From Saprospiraceae bacterium (GTDB lineage: Bacteria > Bacteroidota > Bacteroidia > Chitinophagales > Saprospiraceae): a stretch of 64,000 nt of DNA. The stretch covers positions 1 through 64,000 of the forward strand of contig JAHBTW010000005.1 of NCBI GenBank assembly GCA_019638385.1. The letters are read 5' to 3'. The position numbers were made by a program, and so were the translations under genes. Positions within the stretch are counted from its first letter, which is position 1; each line of letters opens with the position of its first letter. The notes under the pieces are model-generated. The model saw nothing but the letters and a program-made list of their open reading frames with translations. It had not been told where the DNA came from and did no database searches. Below are positions 1 through 9,668 of this stretch, in pieces.

Positions 1-3000
1 CGTGGCATCGCTCGTGAAGCCGGGGCCGTAGAAGCAATTCGTACTCGTGGCCGTCCATACGCCGGTACCGGCATTGTAAGCAATGTTGCTACCGTTGTTA
101 CAATTCACCCCGTTCGGGTTTTGGCTCCAGCCGCAGGGCAAGCCGGCTACCGTGACGGTACTGGTGCAGGTGGCCGTGTTGACCCCATCCGAAGCGGTCA
201 CCGTCACCGGCACCTGCTGGCCTAACTGCTCGCAGGTGATAGACGACGGGCTCAGCGTGATACTCTGGATGTCGCAGTTGTCGGAGGCAGTCACCAAAGC
301 GTTGGCATTCAGGGCGATGCTTTCCTGCCCGTTAAAGGTAATCGTCTGGTTGTTGCAGGTAACCATCGGCGGCGTATTGTCAATAATGGTATAGACAAAG
401 CTCCAGATGGCTGTATTCCCTTCACAATCAGTATAAGTCCAGGCATAGGTGCGGGTGCCGGTGCAGACAATCGGATCGGGATTGTTGGTCACCGCCGGGC
501 CGCTCGGCGTCAGCACTTCACCGCAGTTGCTCGTCACTACTGGCGGCGTAGGTTGAGCGGCTAAGGCCGGAGAGTTGACGGTAGCAGCGCCATTGGCCGG
601 CACGGTAAACGGGTCGCGCTCTATGGTATAGACATAGCTCCAGGTGGAAGAAGTGCCGCCGCAGGAGTATGTCCAAGTGTAAGTCCGCGTGCCCTCGCAG
701 GTAACGGGGTCGGGACTGTTACTGATGACCGGCCCAGTAGGCGTGATAGTTGAGCCGTCGCAACCCGTTACGGTAGGCGGCGTGGGCTGTGTGGCCAATG
801 CCGGGCAGGCTACGATAGCCGAACCATTGGCAGGCACTACCGGGTTGGCTAATGTGCCGGGGATGGTACTCACCGGATTGGACTCCGCGCTGACGTTGTT
901 GGCGTCGTTGTCGCAGGCGCAGCGGGTACGGATACTTTGTGCAGGGCCATCCTGGTCGTAAATGGGCAAGCTCGTCGTCCAGCCGGTGTTGTTCACATTG
1001 TATTGCAGCGTAGAGCCGGCAGGGCAGGGTGTGCCCGTAGGCGCTGAGATGCTGCCGCCCGTGAGCGTACAGCCGCTGCCGCAACTACTGTTGACGATGC
1101 TCACGTTGGCAGGTGCGCCGCTGAAGGTGGGGCAAGTGGGCTCACACAACCCTGGAGAAATTACAATCAGCGAGTAGATCCAGGGCAGCGGCCCTCCCAC
1201 AGGCACATTATCAAACGAAGTAAGTACAGCCGTATATGTCCCTGCTGCAAGCGTACCGGTGACGATTCTGGAGCGGCGGTTTGAAGAGCCGGCGATGTCG
1301 TCATTAACAGCAAGAATATTTGTACAAGGGCTGGCTGGATTAAATCCGCCTGGCCCATACAGCGACAGATAAGTATCTGCGTTCAAAGGAGAAATGGAAG
1401 CACCATCATCAGGATCAATACTAACAGTTACCGTTGCAGCCGTGACCAGAGTAAAGCTGTAGGCATCGTAATGAACATTCGTTCCAACCGCCGACAATGT
1501 GCAAGGCGGGCCGACGCCGACAACCCGATTATACGTCGGGTCTCCCGTCGTAAGTGTACCCGGGAATAAAACAGTTGTATTACAGGGAGATGCACAAGGG
1601 TCAGCGCTGCCATCTACGAAGGTAGCCAGCCCGCCGGGGTCGAGGTGGTCTCTGAGGCGGCGGCGGCTGTCGGTAGCGCCGTTGTTGTTCCAGCTATAGC
1701 CTAAGGAGCCGTACCAGTCGGGTAAATCGTTCCCGCAGGCAGCGCTGCCGCCCGACAAAAAGCCCATAGCTCTTTTGGTGGCGTCACTAAAGATGGGCGA
1801 GCCGGAAGATCCGGGTTCGGTAGTGCCGCTGTCCCAGTCGGCTACGCGCCAATGAGTAGCCGTGCCGCTTGTGCTTCCGTAGGAGGTGCCGGTAAGCGCG
1901 GCGTTTTCCATCGAAATCTTCTTCACGTCGCCGCTGGGGTGGTGGATGCCCGTAGCAGAGCTGGGCGCTGTGGTAGTGGCGTCGAAGCCGGCAAAATAGA
2001 CGTCATAGCCCGCTGTTTTGGGGCTTTCGGCCAGCAGGAGAATGGCAAAGTCGCTGTCGGTAATACTTCCACCCGTAGCTGAATTGGCTAAGAGGGTAGC
2101 GCCGTTGGTAGTCATATTGGTAGGCCCGTCGGTATCGGGCGTACAGTTAGGACTTTCGTAACGCCACATGAACGTCCAGGTATTCAGATTGGGGCTGTTG
2201 ATGGCATCGTCATTAATACCCAAGCAGTGGTTCGCTGTCAAAAAGAGCGGCCGGCAGTCTTGGGCAGTGTTATTCACCAAATACCCGGTACAAGCTCGGA
2301 ACCCTCCTACCAGAATCATAGCTACGGACTTGATCTGATCGCGCCAGTTGTCGCCCTGCGAGCAGATCGTATTGACATTGCAGTTACCGGAATCATCAAA
2401 GGCTTTTTCCAGATCATTCATATTGAGCTTAATGTGCCGATACCCGTGTACCACATAATTGATGCTGATGGAAGCATTATTCGTCCCCCTTTCAAGCTTT
2501 TTTCAGGCGTTTCTTCGGGTTCGTAGTACTCCAGCACGATGTGGTCGCTGTACACCAGGCCGGTGGCGAAAATCCGGTCGGCCTTATTGTTGGCCGATGT
2601 AAAGCCGCCAATGACATGCTTTCGGTCGGCGCTGTAGATGTAGAGTTCTCCGCCGGAGGGCAAATAAAAGTCATCGTACAACAAATTGATGGATTTCGCG
2701 CCGGCAGCCATGATGCTGAGTCTCCACAGGCGTCCGCCGTCGGGCAGGTTTTCCCATACGCCGGAATTGTTCATGTTGAGACTCACTGCAATGGGCTCGC
2801 CGAAACGCGGCGGTTGGCCGGCTTGTTCGTCCAATAAGTCTTCCGCCTGCAATTTGGCCAGGTTGATGCTTGGCAGCGTCACAGGAGCAGGTTCTGAAGA
2901 CTGCAAACGTTGAACAAAGCTGTACGGCTTGCCGCCGGTGCTGATTTGGGCCGCTGCCGTTTGCAGGAACAAACAACAAAGCAATAGCCCGCCTAATAGA

Positions 3001-3023
3001 AGAGAGTATAATTTGGTCGTCAT
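1..3023 (-). pseudogene. Secreted trypsin-like (lysyl endopeptidase-type) serine protease with HYR-like repeats; frameshifted and cut by the left edge
   Basis: The gene starts at 3023 with a signal peptide (residues 1-25, ending TAAAQ). The first frame stops at 2418 after 201 codons. The same protein resumes in another frame from about 2490 and stays open to position 1. There it carries a protease core: TANHC (His), SDFALLL (Asp) and GSSGSPIFS (nucleophile Ser), the S1 triad in the arrangement of Bacteroidota lysyl endopeptidase-like proteins. A PPC-like beta domain follows, then repeated Ig/HYR-like modules with the pattern TY.WTY..C.G...WSYVYTI at least twice. The break lies between an A6 run and a G5 run (coding strand, about 2480-2500); one extra base in either restores the frame. 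It may be a sequencing error or a true inactivation. The C-terminus, probably with a sorting domain, is outside the window. Confidence 0.8.
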
Positions 3024-3057
3024 ACATTAATGGATTTATTGGTTAAACATTTGCTTG

Positions 3058-3065
3058 CAAAGGTA
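3058..3065 (-). promoter_or_regulatory. Putative -7 promoter element of the protease gene
   Basis: The reverse strand reads TACCTTTG, an exact match to the Bacteroidota -7 consensus TAnnTTTG, 34 bases upstream of the protease start. No clear -33 TTG was seen at the usual distance. Confidence 0.4.
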
Positions 3066-3183
3066 ATGAAAAAATTGTTTTATACTTTCTCCCCAAAAAA
3101 CGATCGCGCTCGCAGAAATACCGTGCCAATCGCAACCGGATAGCGCTGCACGAGGTTAGTCGAGCAACTCAATCAACTCAACC

Positions 3184-3957
3184 ATGTATCGCATCCTTTT
3201 TTTCTCTGTTTCCATTGCATTGACCTTTGCTGTCGGGGCCTGCAAAGTGCGTTTTCCCAAAAACCTGCCGGAATCGCCGCCGGTGAGCCATAGATTGTGG
3301 AACGACCTGCTGCAAAAACACGTTCGCGCCGACGGCTTTGTTCATTACAAAGGCTTCATACAGGACAGCACCCGGCTCAACGAGTACCTCGCGCTGTTGT
3401 CGTCCACCCATCCCAACAAGTCCTGGTCGCGGGAGGAGCAAATGGCCTATTGGATCAATGCTTACAATGCCTTCACCGTTAAGCTCATCGTAGATTATTA
3501 CCCGGTGGAAAGCATCAAGGACATCAAGCGGGGCATTCCTTTTGTGAGTACGGTGTGGGACATCCAATTCATACAATTGCAGGGCCGGACGTATGATCTC
3601 AACCAAATCGAACACGGCATTCTGCGGCCGCACTTCCGCGATGCGCGCATCCATGCGGCCATCAATTGCGCGTCCTACTCCTGTCCGGTGCTGCGCAACG
3701 AGGCATTTACCGCCGACCGGTTAGACAACCAACTTGACGATGCCATGCGCCGCTTTGTAAACGACCCGCTGCGCAACCGGGTGAGTGCCGGGAAAGGGGA
3801 GTTGTCGTCCATTTTCAATTGGTTCAGCGGCGATTTCAAAAAAGATGCGGGCAATGTGCGGGATTTTGTGAATCGCTATGCCGTGGAAAAGTTAGGCAAA
3901 GACGCGCCTGTGAGTTACCTTGATTATGATTGGTCGCTGAATGATGCCGGAGAATAA
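3184..3957 (+). CDS. DUF547 domain-containing lipoprotein
   Basis: A 257-residue protein. The N-terminus is hydrophobic and ends in a lipobox-like VGAC (Cys20), suggesting a lipoprotein. The body has DUF547 hallmarks: MAYWINAYNAFTVKLIVDYYP, an IEHGILR segment and AAINCASYSCPVLRNEAF. DUF547 proteins are widespread in Bacteroidota; their reaction is not established, although a papain-like fold with the conserved Cys has been proposed for the family. It stands alone, divergent from the protease, and the next gene starts 110 bases later. The start ATG is the only one ahead of the signal sequence. Confidence 0.85.
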   Translation: MYRILFFSVSIALTFAVGACKVRFPKNLPESPPVSHRLWNDLLQKHVRADGFVHYKGFIQDSTRLNEYLALLSSTHPNKSWSREEQMAYWINAYNAFTVKLIVDYYPVESIKDIKRGIPFVSTVWDIQFIQLQGRTYDLNQIEHGILRPHFRDARIHAAINCASYSCPVLRNEAFTADRLDNQLDDAMRRFVNDPLRNRVSAGKGELSSIFNWFSGDFKKDAGNVRDFVNRYAVEKLGKDAPVSYLDYDWSLNDAGE

Positions 3958-4067
3958 AGTTTTACACCACTGGATATTTTTCTCGCGACGCCGAAACGCT
4001 CGCAACGTTCAATTTTAAAAAAAACGAAGCATCTTTGCAGGGCTGCGTGAAAATGTAGATTGTCCCG

Positions 4068-5402
4068 ATGGAAAGCAAGGAAAAACACAGGCTCAGCGAA
4101 TGGTTGGATAAAATCCAACAGGAAAGCTGGCAGTTGGAATTGTTGATTACCGGGTTCAGTATCTTTTTGATGCTGGGCCTGTTAAAGGCACTCCAGGATA
4201 GCCAGTATAAGTTCGACTTGGTGGTGTCGGGCATGGGGCAGGAGGGCAATTTTATAACGGTGGCGTGGGTAGTACTGGCCGGCGCCAGTTTGTTTGTACT
4301 CCTCAACCTCATCATCCATGTAATTTTAAGAGGGCTTTGGATCAGCGCCGTCGGTTTGAGGTCAGTATCCGGTGACATTGACTTCGACCACTTGAAATTA
4401 GCCCCACGATTTGACAGCTTTTTGCGTCGCAAAACCGGCAGTTTCGATACTTATATTGAGCGTTTGGAAAACCTGTGCAGCATTGCTTTTTCCTTTACTT
4501 TTTTGGTTGTTTTTGTCATCATTTCTATAGGGATTTGGGTATTGCTGTTCGGGCTATTGTCCAAATTAGGTACCCAGTACCTGTCGGGTGGGGCTTCCAG
4601 GTTTTTTGTGGCCTCCACTTCTTTAGTGATGGTCTTATCGGGCTTGTTGTATGTGTTCGATTTCATCACATTAGGCTGGCTGAAGCGCCGGCGCCGGCTT
4701 TCGAAAATTTATTACCCGATTTACCGCTTCTACGGCATCATCACTTTGTCGGGTTTGTATCGCCCCATGTACTACAACCTGATAGACAACAAATTGGGCA
4801 GAAAAGCCGGCTTGCTTTTGATTCCCTACATACTTATGGTCTTGTGGATAATTTCTCTCAAGTTGGACTCGCATATCTGGTTCCCGGATAAGCCCGGTGC
4901 AACGGCACTCTCCGGAGCGTATTATGACGACCTTAGGGAGAAGAAAACGCTGACGGGCAGCGCGAGCATCCCGTCCAAATATGTACACAACGGCTTCATT
5001 GAGCTGTTTATCCGCTATTTCCCCTCCAACGACGACCGGGTTTTAAATCAAAAATGCCCCGATATCAAACCCGTAAAAAAACCGGGTATCCGCTCCGATC
5101 TCGTTTTTTCCATTGACGGCATTCAATTCAATTCATCCAAAAGTTTTTCTCAGCAAAGCTTAGAATGCATGGCTTCGATCTATGAAATACATATAAACGA
5201 CAGCATTTTTCCGCAGCCGTCCTTTCGGTTTTTCGAGCATCCCAACGCCGGCGAAAAGGGGCTGTTTGCTGTTCTCGACGTACAATATCTTCCACGCGGA
5301 GCGCATCAAATCCGGATCAGAAAACTCGGACGCAATATCCTCGAACCCTCCGATTCATTGGCGTTTCGCGACTTTGTGAGCTTTCCGTTTTGGAAGGAGT
5401 AG
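4068..5402 (+). CDS. Multi-pass membrane protein of unknown function
   Basis: 444 residues. Hydrophobic segments lie at about 24-42, 66-88, 137-160, 175-198 and 249-267. The roughly 175 residues after the last one are soluble and probably extracytoplasmic or periplasmic. No family was recognised. The first 20 residues are charged and likely cytoplasmic. A basic stretch (KRRRRLSK) after the fourth segment fits a cytoplasmic loop. A near-consensus -7 element (CATCTTTG, 4030-4037) precedes the start. It converges on the next gene with 9 bases between stop codons and no visible terminator. Confidence 0.65.
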   Translation: MESKEKHRLSEWLDKIQQESWQLELLITGFSIFLMLGLLKALQDSQYKFDLVVSGMGQEGNFITVAWVVLAGASLFVLLNLIIHVILRGLWISAVGLRSVSGDIDFDHLKLAPRFDSFLRRKTGSFDTYIERLENLCSIAFSFTFLVVFVIISIGIWVLLFGLLSKLGTQYLSGGASRFFVASTSLVMVLSGLLYVFDFITLGWLKRRRRLSKIYYPIYRFYGIITLSGLYRPMYYNLIDNKLGRKAGLLLIPYILMVLWIISLKLDSHIWFPDKPGATALSGAYYDDLREKKTLTGSASIPSKYVHNGFIELFIRYFPSNDDRVLNQKCPDIKPVKKPGIRSDLVFSIDGIQFNSSKSFSQQSLECMASIYEIHINDSIFPQPSFRFFEHPNAGEKGLFAVLDVQYLPRGAHQIRIRKLGRNILEPSDSLAFRDFVSFPFWKE

Positions 5403-5411
5403 CGCTGCAAC

Positions 5412-6446
5412 CTATTCCACTTTCACCACTTGTTTGGTGCGAAGTTCTCCTTTGTCATCAGAAATGCGCAGGAAGTAGGCGCCGGCCGGCAGCCTTCGTC
5501 CACCGAGGTTCAGGGTGGTGGTATGGTGGCCGGAGGGCAGGTCATAAGCTTGCGCAAAGACCAACTGCCCGGCAGCGTTATAGAGGTGAAAGAGCAGGAC
5601 GGCATCGGTTTCCATTTCTAATTTTACATTCAGTTCTGAGATGAAAGGGTTGGGATAGACCTCGCCGATAAGCGCTTCTTTCGGCGCCGGGATGGAGGGT
5701 TTAGGCCGCTCTTCTCTGATGGAAGTAGCTCCGCCCATAATTCCCATTCTCCTTTGCACGCCGTATTCCGTTACTACCACCTCCGTCAAATCAAAACTTT
5801 TAACCTGAAGCGAAACATTCAGCGGAGATTGGATTTCATCCGGCAGGAACTCCCGGGTTTCATAGCCGAGATAGGAAATGGCTATGCGGTATGGAGATTT
5901 TATCTCAGGAATGTGAAGTTGGAACCGGCCGTCAAAGTCAGAAACGGTACCATAACTTGAGGGCCGACCGTCTTCCCATTTCAGGAAAATAGTAGCGTCA
6001 ATGATTGCTTCGCCTTTGGCATCCGTCACGATGCCGCTTAGCACTCGTTTTTTCTGCTCGCTATCGGGGCGGTCAACCAATTCGCGTTCAATGGTCATCA
6101 TCTGTGGCGGCTCCGATACAAGCTGCTGTGCTGCTAAGCCGGTCGCGAGGGTCAGCCCGGAGAGGAGCAGTCCTGCGGCTCGCAATTGTTGCCACCTGCC
6201 CGGAGGTGTATATAGCGTGAGGGGTCTGTTCAATTGATCGCTTCTGAACCGACCGCAAACGCGCCCTTCCCGTTGCAGCATGTAGCCCAGCATTTGCTGC
6301 TCCGGCATCGCACTGAAATCCACCACTGTTTTTTCGCAACGGCTGCAATAGCGCCCGCCCGGCAGGGGCATCATGGCGTCCCATGATTCGGAACATGGAT
6401 CGGGCACCTGCAATTGAAAGCTGTTTTGTTTGTTTTTCTTTTTCAT
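5412..6446 (-). CDS. Cys-motif N-terminal domain / carboxypeptidase-regulatory-like domain / T9SS sorting domain protein
   Basis: 344 residues in four parts. Residues 1-75 hold a small domain with Cys18, a CxxC at 34-37 (GRYCSRC) and Cys64 in VCGRF, suggesting metal binding. Residues 82-107 are hydrophobic and end GLAAQQ. Residues 135-215 are a carboxypeptidase-regulatory-like beta domain (VTDAKGEAIIDATIF, SDFDGRFQLHI, ISYLGYET). The C-terminus is a type A T9SS sorting domain beginning VYPNP and ending TKQVVKVE. Such N-terminal Cys domains recur in Saprospiria. The odd point is that the T9SS tail requires Sec export, yet the only export signal is internal. The start is the sole ATG ahead of the Cys domain. 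Confidence 0.75.
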   Translation of the reverse strand: MKKKNKQNSFQLQVPDPCSESWDAMMPLPGGRYCSRCEKTVVDFSAMPEQQMLGYMLQREGRVCGRFRSDQLNRPLTLYTPPGRWQQLRAAGLLLSGLTLATGLAAQQLVSEPPQMMTIERELVDRPDSEQKKRVLSGIVTDAKGEAIIDATIFLKWEDGRPSSYGTVSDFDGRFQLHIPEIKSPYRIAISYLGYETREFLPDEIQSPLNVSLQVKSFDLTEVVVTEYGVQRRMGIMGGATSIREERPKPSIPAPKEALIGEVYPNPFISELNVKLEMETDAVLLFHLYNAAGQLVFAQAYDLPSGHHTTTLNLGGRRLPAGAYFLRISDDKGELRTKQVVKVE

Positions 6447-6683
6447 AACCAGATAAATGAAGTGAGAAATAACGCGAGGTAAGATGTATCCGGTTGATCG
6501 TTTGTCGTGCGGCTTTCAAAACACTACCGGCGCGAAGGATAAAAAGTAAAACGACAGGTGACCGACAATTGAGGAAAACGTTTTCAAAGCAGTTTCATAA
6601 GCCGCCCGGCGAATGGGAAAGGTAAGGCTATTGCTGCCGACCGCCAACCAACAAAAACAAGCGGTGCAACACAAAAACAAAAC

Positions 6684-6714
6684 TTGTTGTTTGAATTTTA
6701 AATTTCTACCTTTG
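6684..6714 (+). promoter_or_regulatory. Promoter of parE
   Basis: TTG at 6684-6686, a 20-base spacer, then TACCTTTG at 6707-6714. This fits the Bacteroidota -33/-7 pattern. Transcription would start near 6720, giving a leader of about 18 bases before the parE ATG. Confidence 0.6.
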
Positions 6715-6737
6715 CCCGTATAAAGCACAAGTAACTT

Positions 6738-8642
6738 ATGTCTCAGGCAAGCTACACCGAAGATAACATTCGATCTTTAGACTGGCGCGAGCACATCCGC
6801 ATGCGTCCGGGTATGTACATCGGCAAATTGGGCGACGGCGCCGCTGCCGATGACGGCATTTATGTCCTCCTCAAAGAAGTGATTGACAACTGCATAGACG
6901 AGTACGTCATGGGCTTCGGCAAGCAGGTGGAAATTTCCATTGACGACAATGGGGTGCGCGTGCGCGATTTCGGGCGCGGCATTCCGCTCGGCAAGGTCAT
7001 AGAGTGCGTATCGCAGATTAATACCGGCGGGAAATACGATTCCAAAGCCTTTAAAAAATCGGTGGGCCTCAACGGTGTGGGCACCAAGGCAGTGAACGCG
7101 CTGTCGGAGTATTTTCAGGTGAAAGCCGTGCGGGAGGGTCAGGCCAAGATCGCCGAATTTGAATGCGGCAACCTGCTCAGAGACCACAAACTGCAAAAGA
7201 CATCCGAGCCGAACGGCACCGAAATCATCTTCCGCCCCGACAACAACATCTTCCGGAAATTCCGTTTCCGGCAGGAATACCTCGAAAACCAACTCTGGAA
7301 CTACGCCTACCTCAATACCGGGCTTAAAATTCAGTTCAACGGGCAGACCTACCTTTCCAAAAACGGCCTACTCGATCTGCTGGGTAACAAAACCAAAGCC
7401 GATCACCTGCGCTATCCCATCATACACCTGCAAGGCGAAGACATTGAGGTGGCGCTATCGCACGGCGATCACTACGGCGAACAATACTACTCCTTCGTCA
7501 ACGGGCAACACACTACCCAGGGCGGCACCCACCTCAACGCATTCCGGGAGGCCGTCGTGGAAGCCGTGAACAAACACTACGGCCGCAGTTTCGACCGCAA
7601 AGATATCCTCGGCTCCATTGTGGCAGCCGTGAGTGTGCGCATTGAAGAGCCGGTGTTTGAATCGCAAACCAAAACCAAACTCGGTTCTACCGAAATAGCG
7701 CCCGGCGGCTTGGGCATTCGCACCTTCATCGGCAATTTCATCAAAGAGAAATTGGACAACTTCCTGCACAAAAATCAGGAAGTAAAAGCCGACCTGCTCA
7801 AGCGTATCCTCCAGTCGGAGCGCGAACGCAAAGAAATAGCCGACATCAAGAAACTGGCCAACCAACGCGCCAAAAAGGCCAACCTTCACAACAAAAAACT
7901 GCGCGACTGTCGCATCCACTTCAACGACCCGCCCAAAAAGACAGACGAAGAGCTGCGTATGGCCAGCACCATTTTCATTACCGAGGGCGACTCGGCGAGC
8001 GGCTCCATCACTAAAGCCCGCAACGTGCAAACCCAGGCGGTGTTTAGCTTGCGCGGCAAGCCGCTCAATTGCTTCGGCCTCACCAAAAAAGTGGTGTACG
8101 AAAACGAGGAATTCAACCTGCTCCAGCACGCCTTAGATATTGAAGACGGCTTGGACGACCTGCGCTACTCCCGCGTGGTCATTGCCACCGACGCCGACGT
8201 GGACGGCATGCACATCCGGCTGCTGCTGCTCACTTTCTTCCTCCAATTCTTCCCCGATCTGGTGCGCAACGGCCATCTCTACATTCTCGAAACCCCGCTG
8301 TTCCGGGTGCGCGACAAAAAACAAACCTTCTATTGCTACAGTGAAGCCGAAAGGCAGGAAGCAGTACGCAAACTGCGCGGCAAGGCCGAGATCACGCGAT
8401 TCAAAGGCTTGGGCGAAATATCTCCCGGAGAGTTCGGCGATTTCATCGGTCCCAATATTCGCTTAGAACCGGTCATCCTCAACGACGACACCAGTATTGA
8501 CGGCATCCTGGCCTACTACATGGGTAAAAACACACCCGAACGGCAGGATTTCATCATCGGCAACCTGCGCATTGAAAAAGATGAAGCGGAGGGCGCAGCG
8601 GTGGAAGTAGAGGAGATGGAAGAGGATGAAGTTGAGGCTTGA
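6738..8642 (+). CDS. parE: DNA topoisomerase IV subunit B (type IIA, GyrB/ParE family)
   Basis: 634 residues, the usual length for Bacteroidota ParE. The ATPase (GHKL) domain shows DNCIDE (catalytic Glu region), GRGIP and [15 protein letters not shown] transducer domain follows. The Toprim domain has ITEGDSASG and the acidic DADVDG, and the C-terminus has [10 protein letters not shown]. The N-terminus ([27 protein letters not shown]) is typical of the Bacteroidota ParE branch rather than GyrB. The enzyme unlinks and relaxes DNA with ParC using ATP. ParC is often downstream in this phylum, but here the next gene is an Rpn-type nuclease, so ParC must be elsewhere. Confidence 0.93.
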   Translation: MSQASYTEDNIRSLDWREHIRMRPGMYIGKLGDGAAADDGIYVLLKEVIDNCIDEYVMGFGKQVEISIDDNGVRVRDFGRGIPLGKVIECVSQINTGGKYDSKAFKKSVGLNGVGTKAVNALSEYFQVKAVREGQAKIAEFECGNLLRDHKLQKTSEPNGTEIIFRPDNNIFRKFRFRQEYLENQLWNYAYLNTGLKIQFNGQTYLSKNGLLDLLGNKTKADHLRYPIIHLQGEDIEVALSHGDHYGEQYYSFVNGQHTTQGGTHLNAFREAVVEAVNKHYGRSFDRKDILGSIVAAVSVRIEEPVFESQTKTKLGSTEIAPGGLGIRTFIGNFIKEKLDNFLHKNQEVKADLLKRILQSERERKEIADIKKLANQRAKKANLHNKKLRDCRIHFNDPPKKTDEELRMASTIFITEGDSASGSITKARNVQTQAVFSLRGKPLNCFGLTKKVVYENEEFNLLQHALDIEDGLDDLRYSRVVIATDADVDGMHIRLLLLTFFLQFFPDLVRNGHLYILETPLFRVRDKKQTFYCYSEAERQEAVRKLRGKAEITRFKGLGEISPGEFGDFIGPNIRLEPVILNDDTSIDGILAYYMGKNTPERQDFIIGNLRIEKDEAEGAAVEVEEMEEDEVEA

Positions 8643-8687
8643 CCTGTCAACCTCGTCTATGGAAAAGACCTCTTAAAACCCAGTTAT

Positions 8688-9668
8688 ATGTTCATACCAC
8701 GCGACATCCTCTGGAAAAGTATTATTGAAGATTTGGTGGAAGATTTTCTCCATTTTTTCTTTCAACCATATATACAAGAGATTGACTTCTCAAAGCCGAT
8801 CAACTTCTTAGATAAAGAGTTGCAACAACTCTTCCCCGATACAGCGTCCTCCCTGCGCCATGCGGATAAACTTTTCAAGGCACACTTGATTGACGGACAG
8901 GAACTTTGGTTCTTGGTGCATGTTGAAGTACAAGGGTACCCAGATAAGGATTTTGCCCGGCGAATGTTTCAGAGTGCATACCGGATAAAAGACCGATTTG
9001 CGCGCCCGCTCACCGCTATTGCCATTTATACGGATAACAACATCCATTTTCATCCGTCTGAGTTCAGAGAAGAGTTTATGGGGACGGCATTTAATTACCG
9101 TTTCAATACGTTCACGCTCCGCGACCATACGCCAGAAGTGTTGGCAAAAAGCGACAATATTTTTGCGGCGGTCATGGAAGTAGCATGGGTCAGCCTCATT
9201 GCCAATCAAAAAGAGAAGCAGATTGAGGAGAGCAGTATTTTCCTCATCCGAAGGCTTTTAGAGAAGGGATACGATAAGAAAAAAGTGCAGCGCGTGCTGA
9301 ACTTTATCCGCTTTTTCGTCCGTTTTAATATGCCGAAGAATTTTTCTACTTTTGAGCAGCATTTAGAGCAACTCACCAAAAATCGCGTTCCTATGGGTAT
9401 TGAAGAAGCCATTGTGCAAGAAATTAAAAGACAGGCTACCAGCCTCGGCTATGAGGAAGGGATCAATTTGGGCATTAAGCAAGGTATCGAGAAAGGCATC
9501 GAGAAAGGCATCGAGAAAGGCATAGAGAAAGGCATAGAGAAAGGTATGAGACAAAGTATCCGAAGGCTATTGCTAAAAGGTTTTTCTGTAATGGAAATCG
9601 CAGACAACCTCGAAGTGCCGCTGATGATGGTTCAGGAGGAAAAGATGCAATTAGACGCCCAACAATGA
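8688..9668 (+). CDS. Rpn family recombination-promoting nuclease / PD-(D/E)XK putative transposase
   Basis: 326 residues. The first 130 carry the Rpn-type PD-(D/E)XK nuclease pattern: a conserved Asp (IDGQELWF), the strand VHVEVQGY with the ExQ version of the active site, then FARRMFQSAYRI and AIAIYTD. Proteins of this family act as endonucleases that stimulate recombination. The C-terminal third contains five near-identical GIEKG units encoded by a 12-base tandem repeat, then a helical tail resembling a helix-turn-helix (GFSVMEIADNLEVP). AT-rich compared with parE, which suggests mobile origin. Its stop overlaps the start of the following lipoprotein gene by 4 bases (ATGA). Confidence 0.8.
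   Translation: MFIPRDILWKSIIEDLVEDFLHFFFQPYIQEIDFSKPINFLDKELQQLFPDTASSLRHADKLFKAHLIDGQELWFLVHVEVQGYPDKDFARRMFQSAYRIKDRFARPLTAIAIYTDNNIHFHPSEFREEFMGTAFNYRFNTFTLRDHTPEVLAKSDNIFAAVMEVAWVSLIANQKEKQIEESSIFLIRRLLEKGYDKKKVQRVLNFIRFFVRFNMPKNFSTFEQHLEQLTKNRVPMGIEEAIVQEIKRQATSLGYEEGINLGIKQGIEKGIEKGIEKGIEKGIEKGMRQSIRRLLLKGFSVMEIADNLEVPLMMVQEEKMQLDAQQ
9483..9542 (+). repeat. Five tandem 12-base units inside the Rpn nuclease gene
   Basis: The unit GGYATHGAGAAA occurs five times in a row and encodes repeated Gly-Ile-Glu-Lys. Because the unit is a multiple of three, copy-number change would lengthen or shorten the linker without shifting frame. Confidence 0.9.

Noticed and set aside
6516..6728. 70-codon reverse frame upstream of parE
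   Set aside because: No homology, covers the parE promoter, atypical composition.
9483..9542. Regularly spaced repeat resembling a CRISPR array
   Set aside because: Contiguous 12-base coding repeats without spacers.
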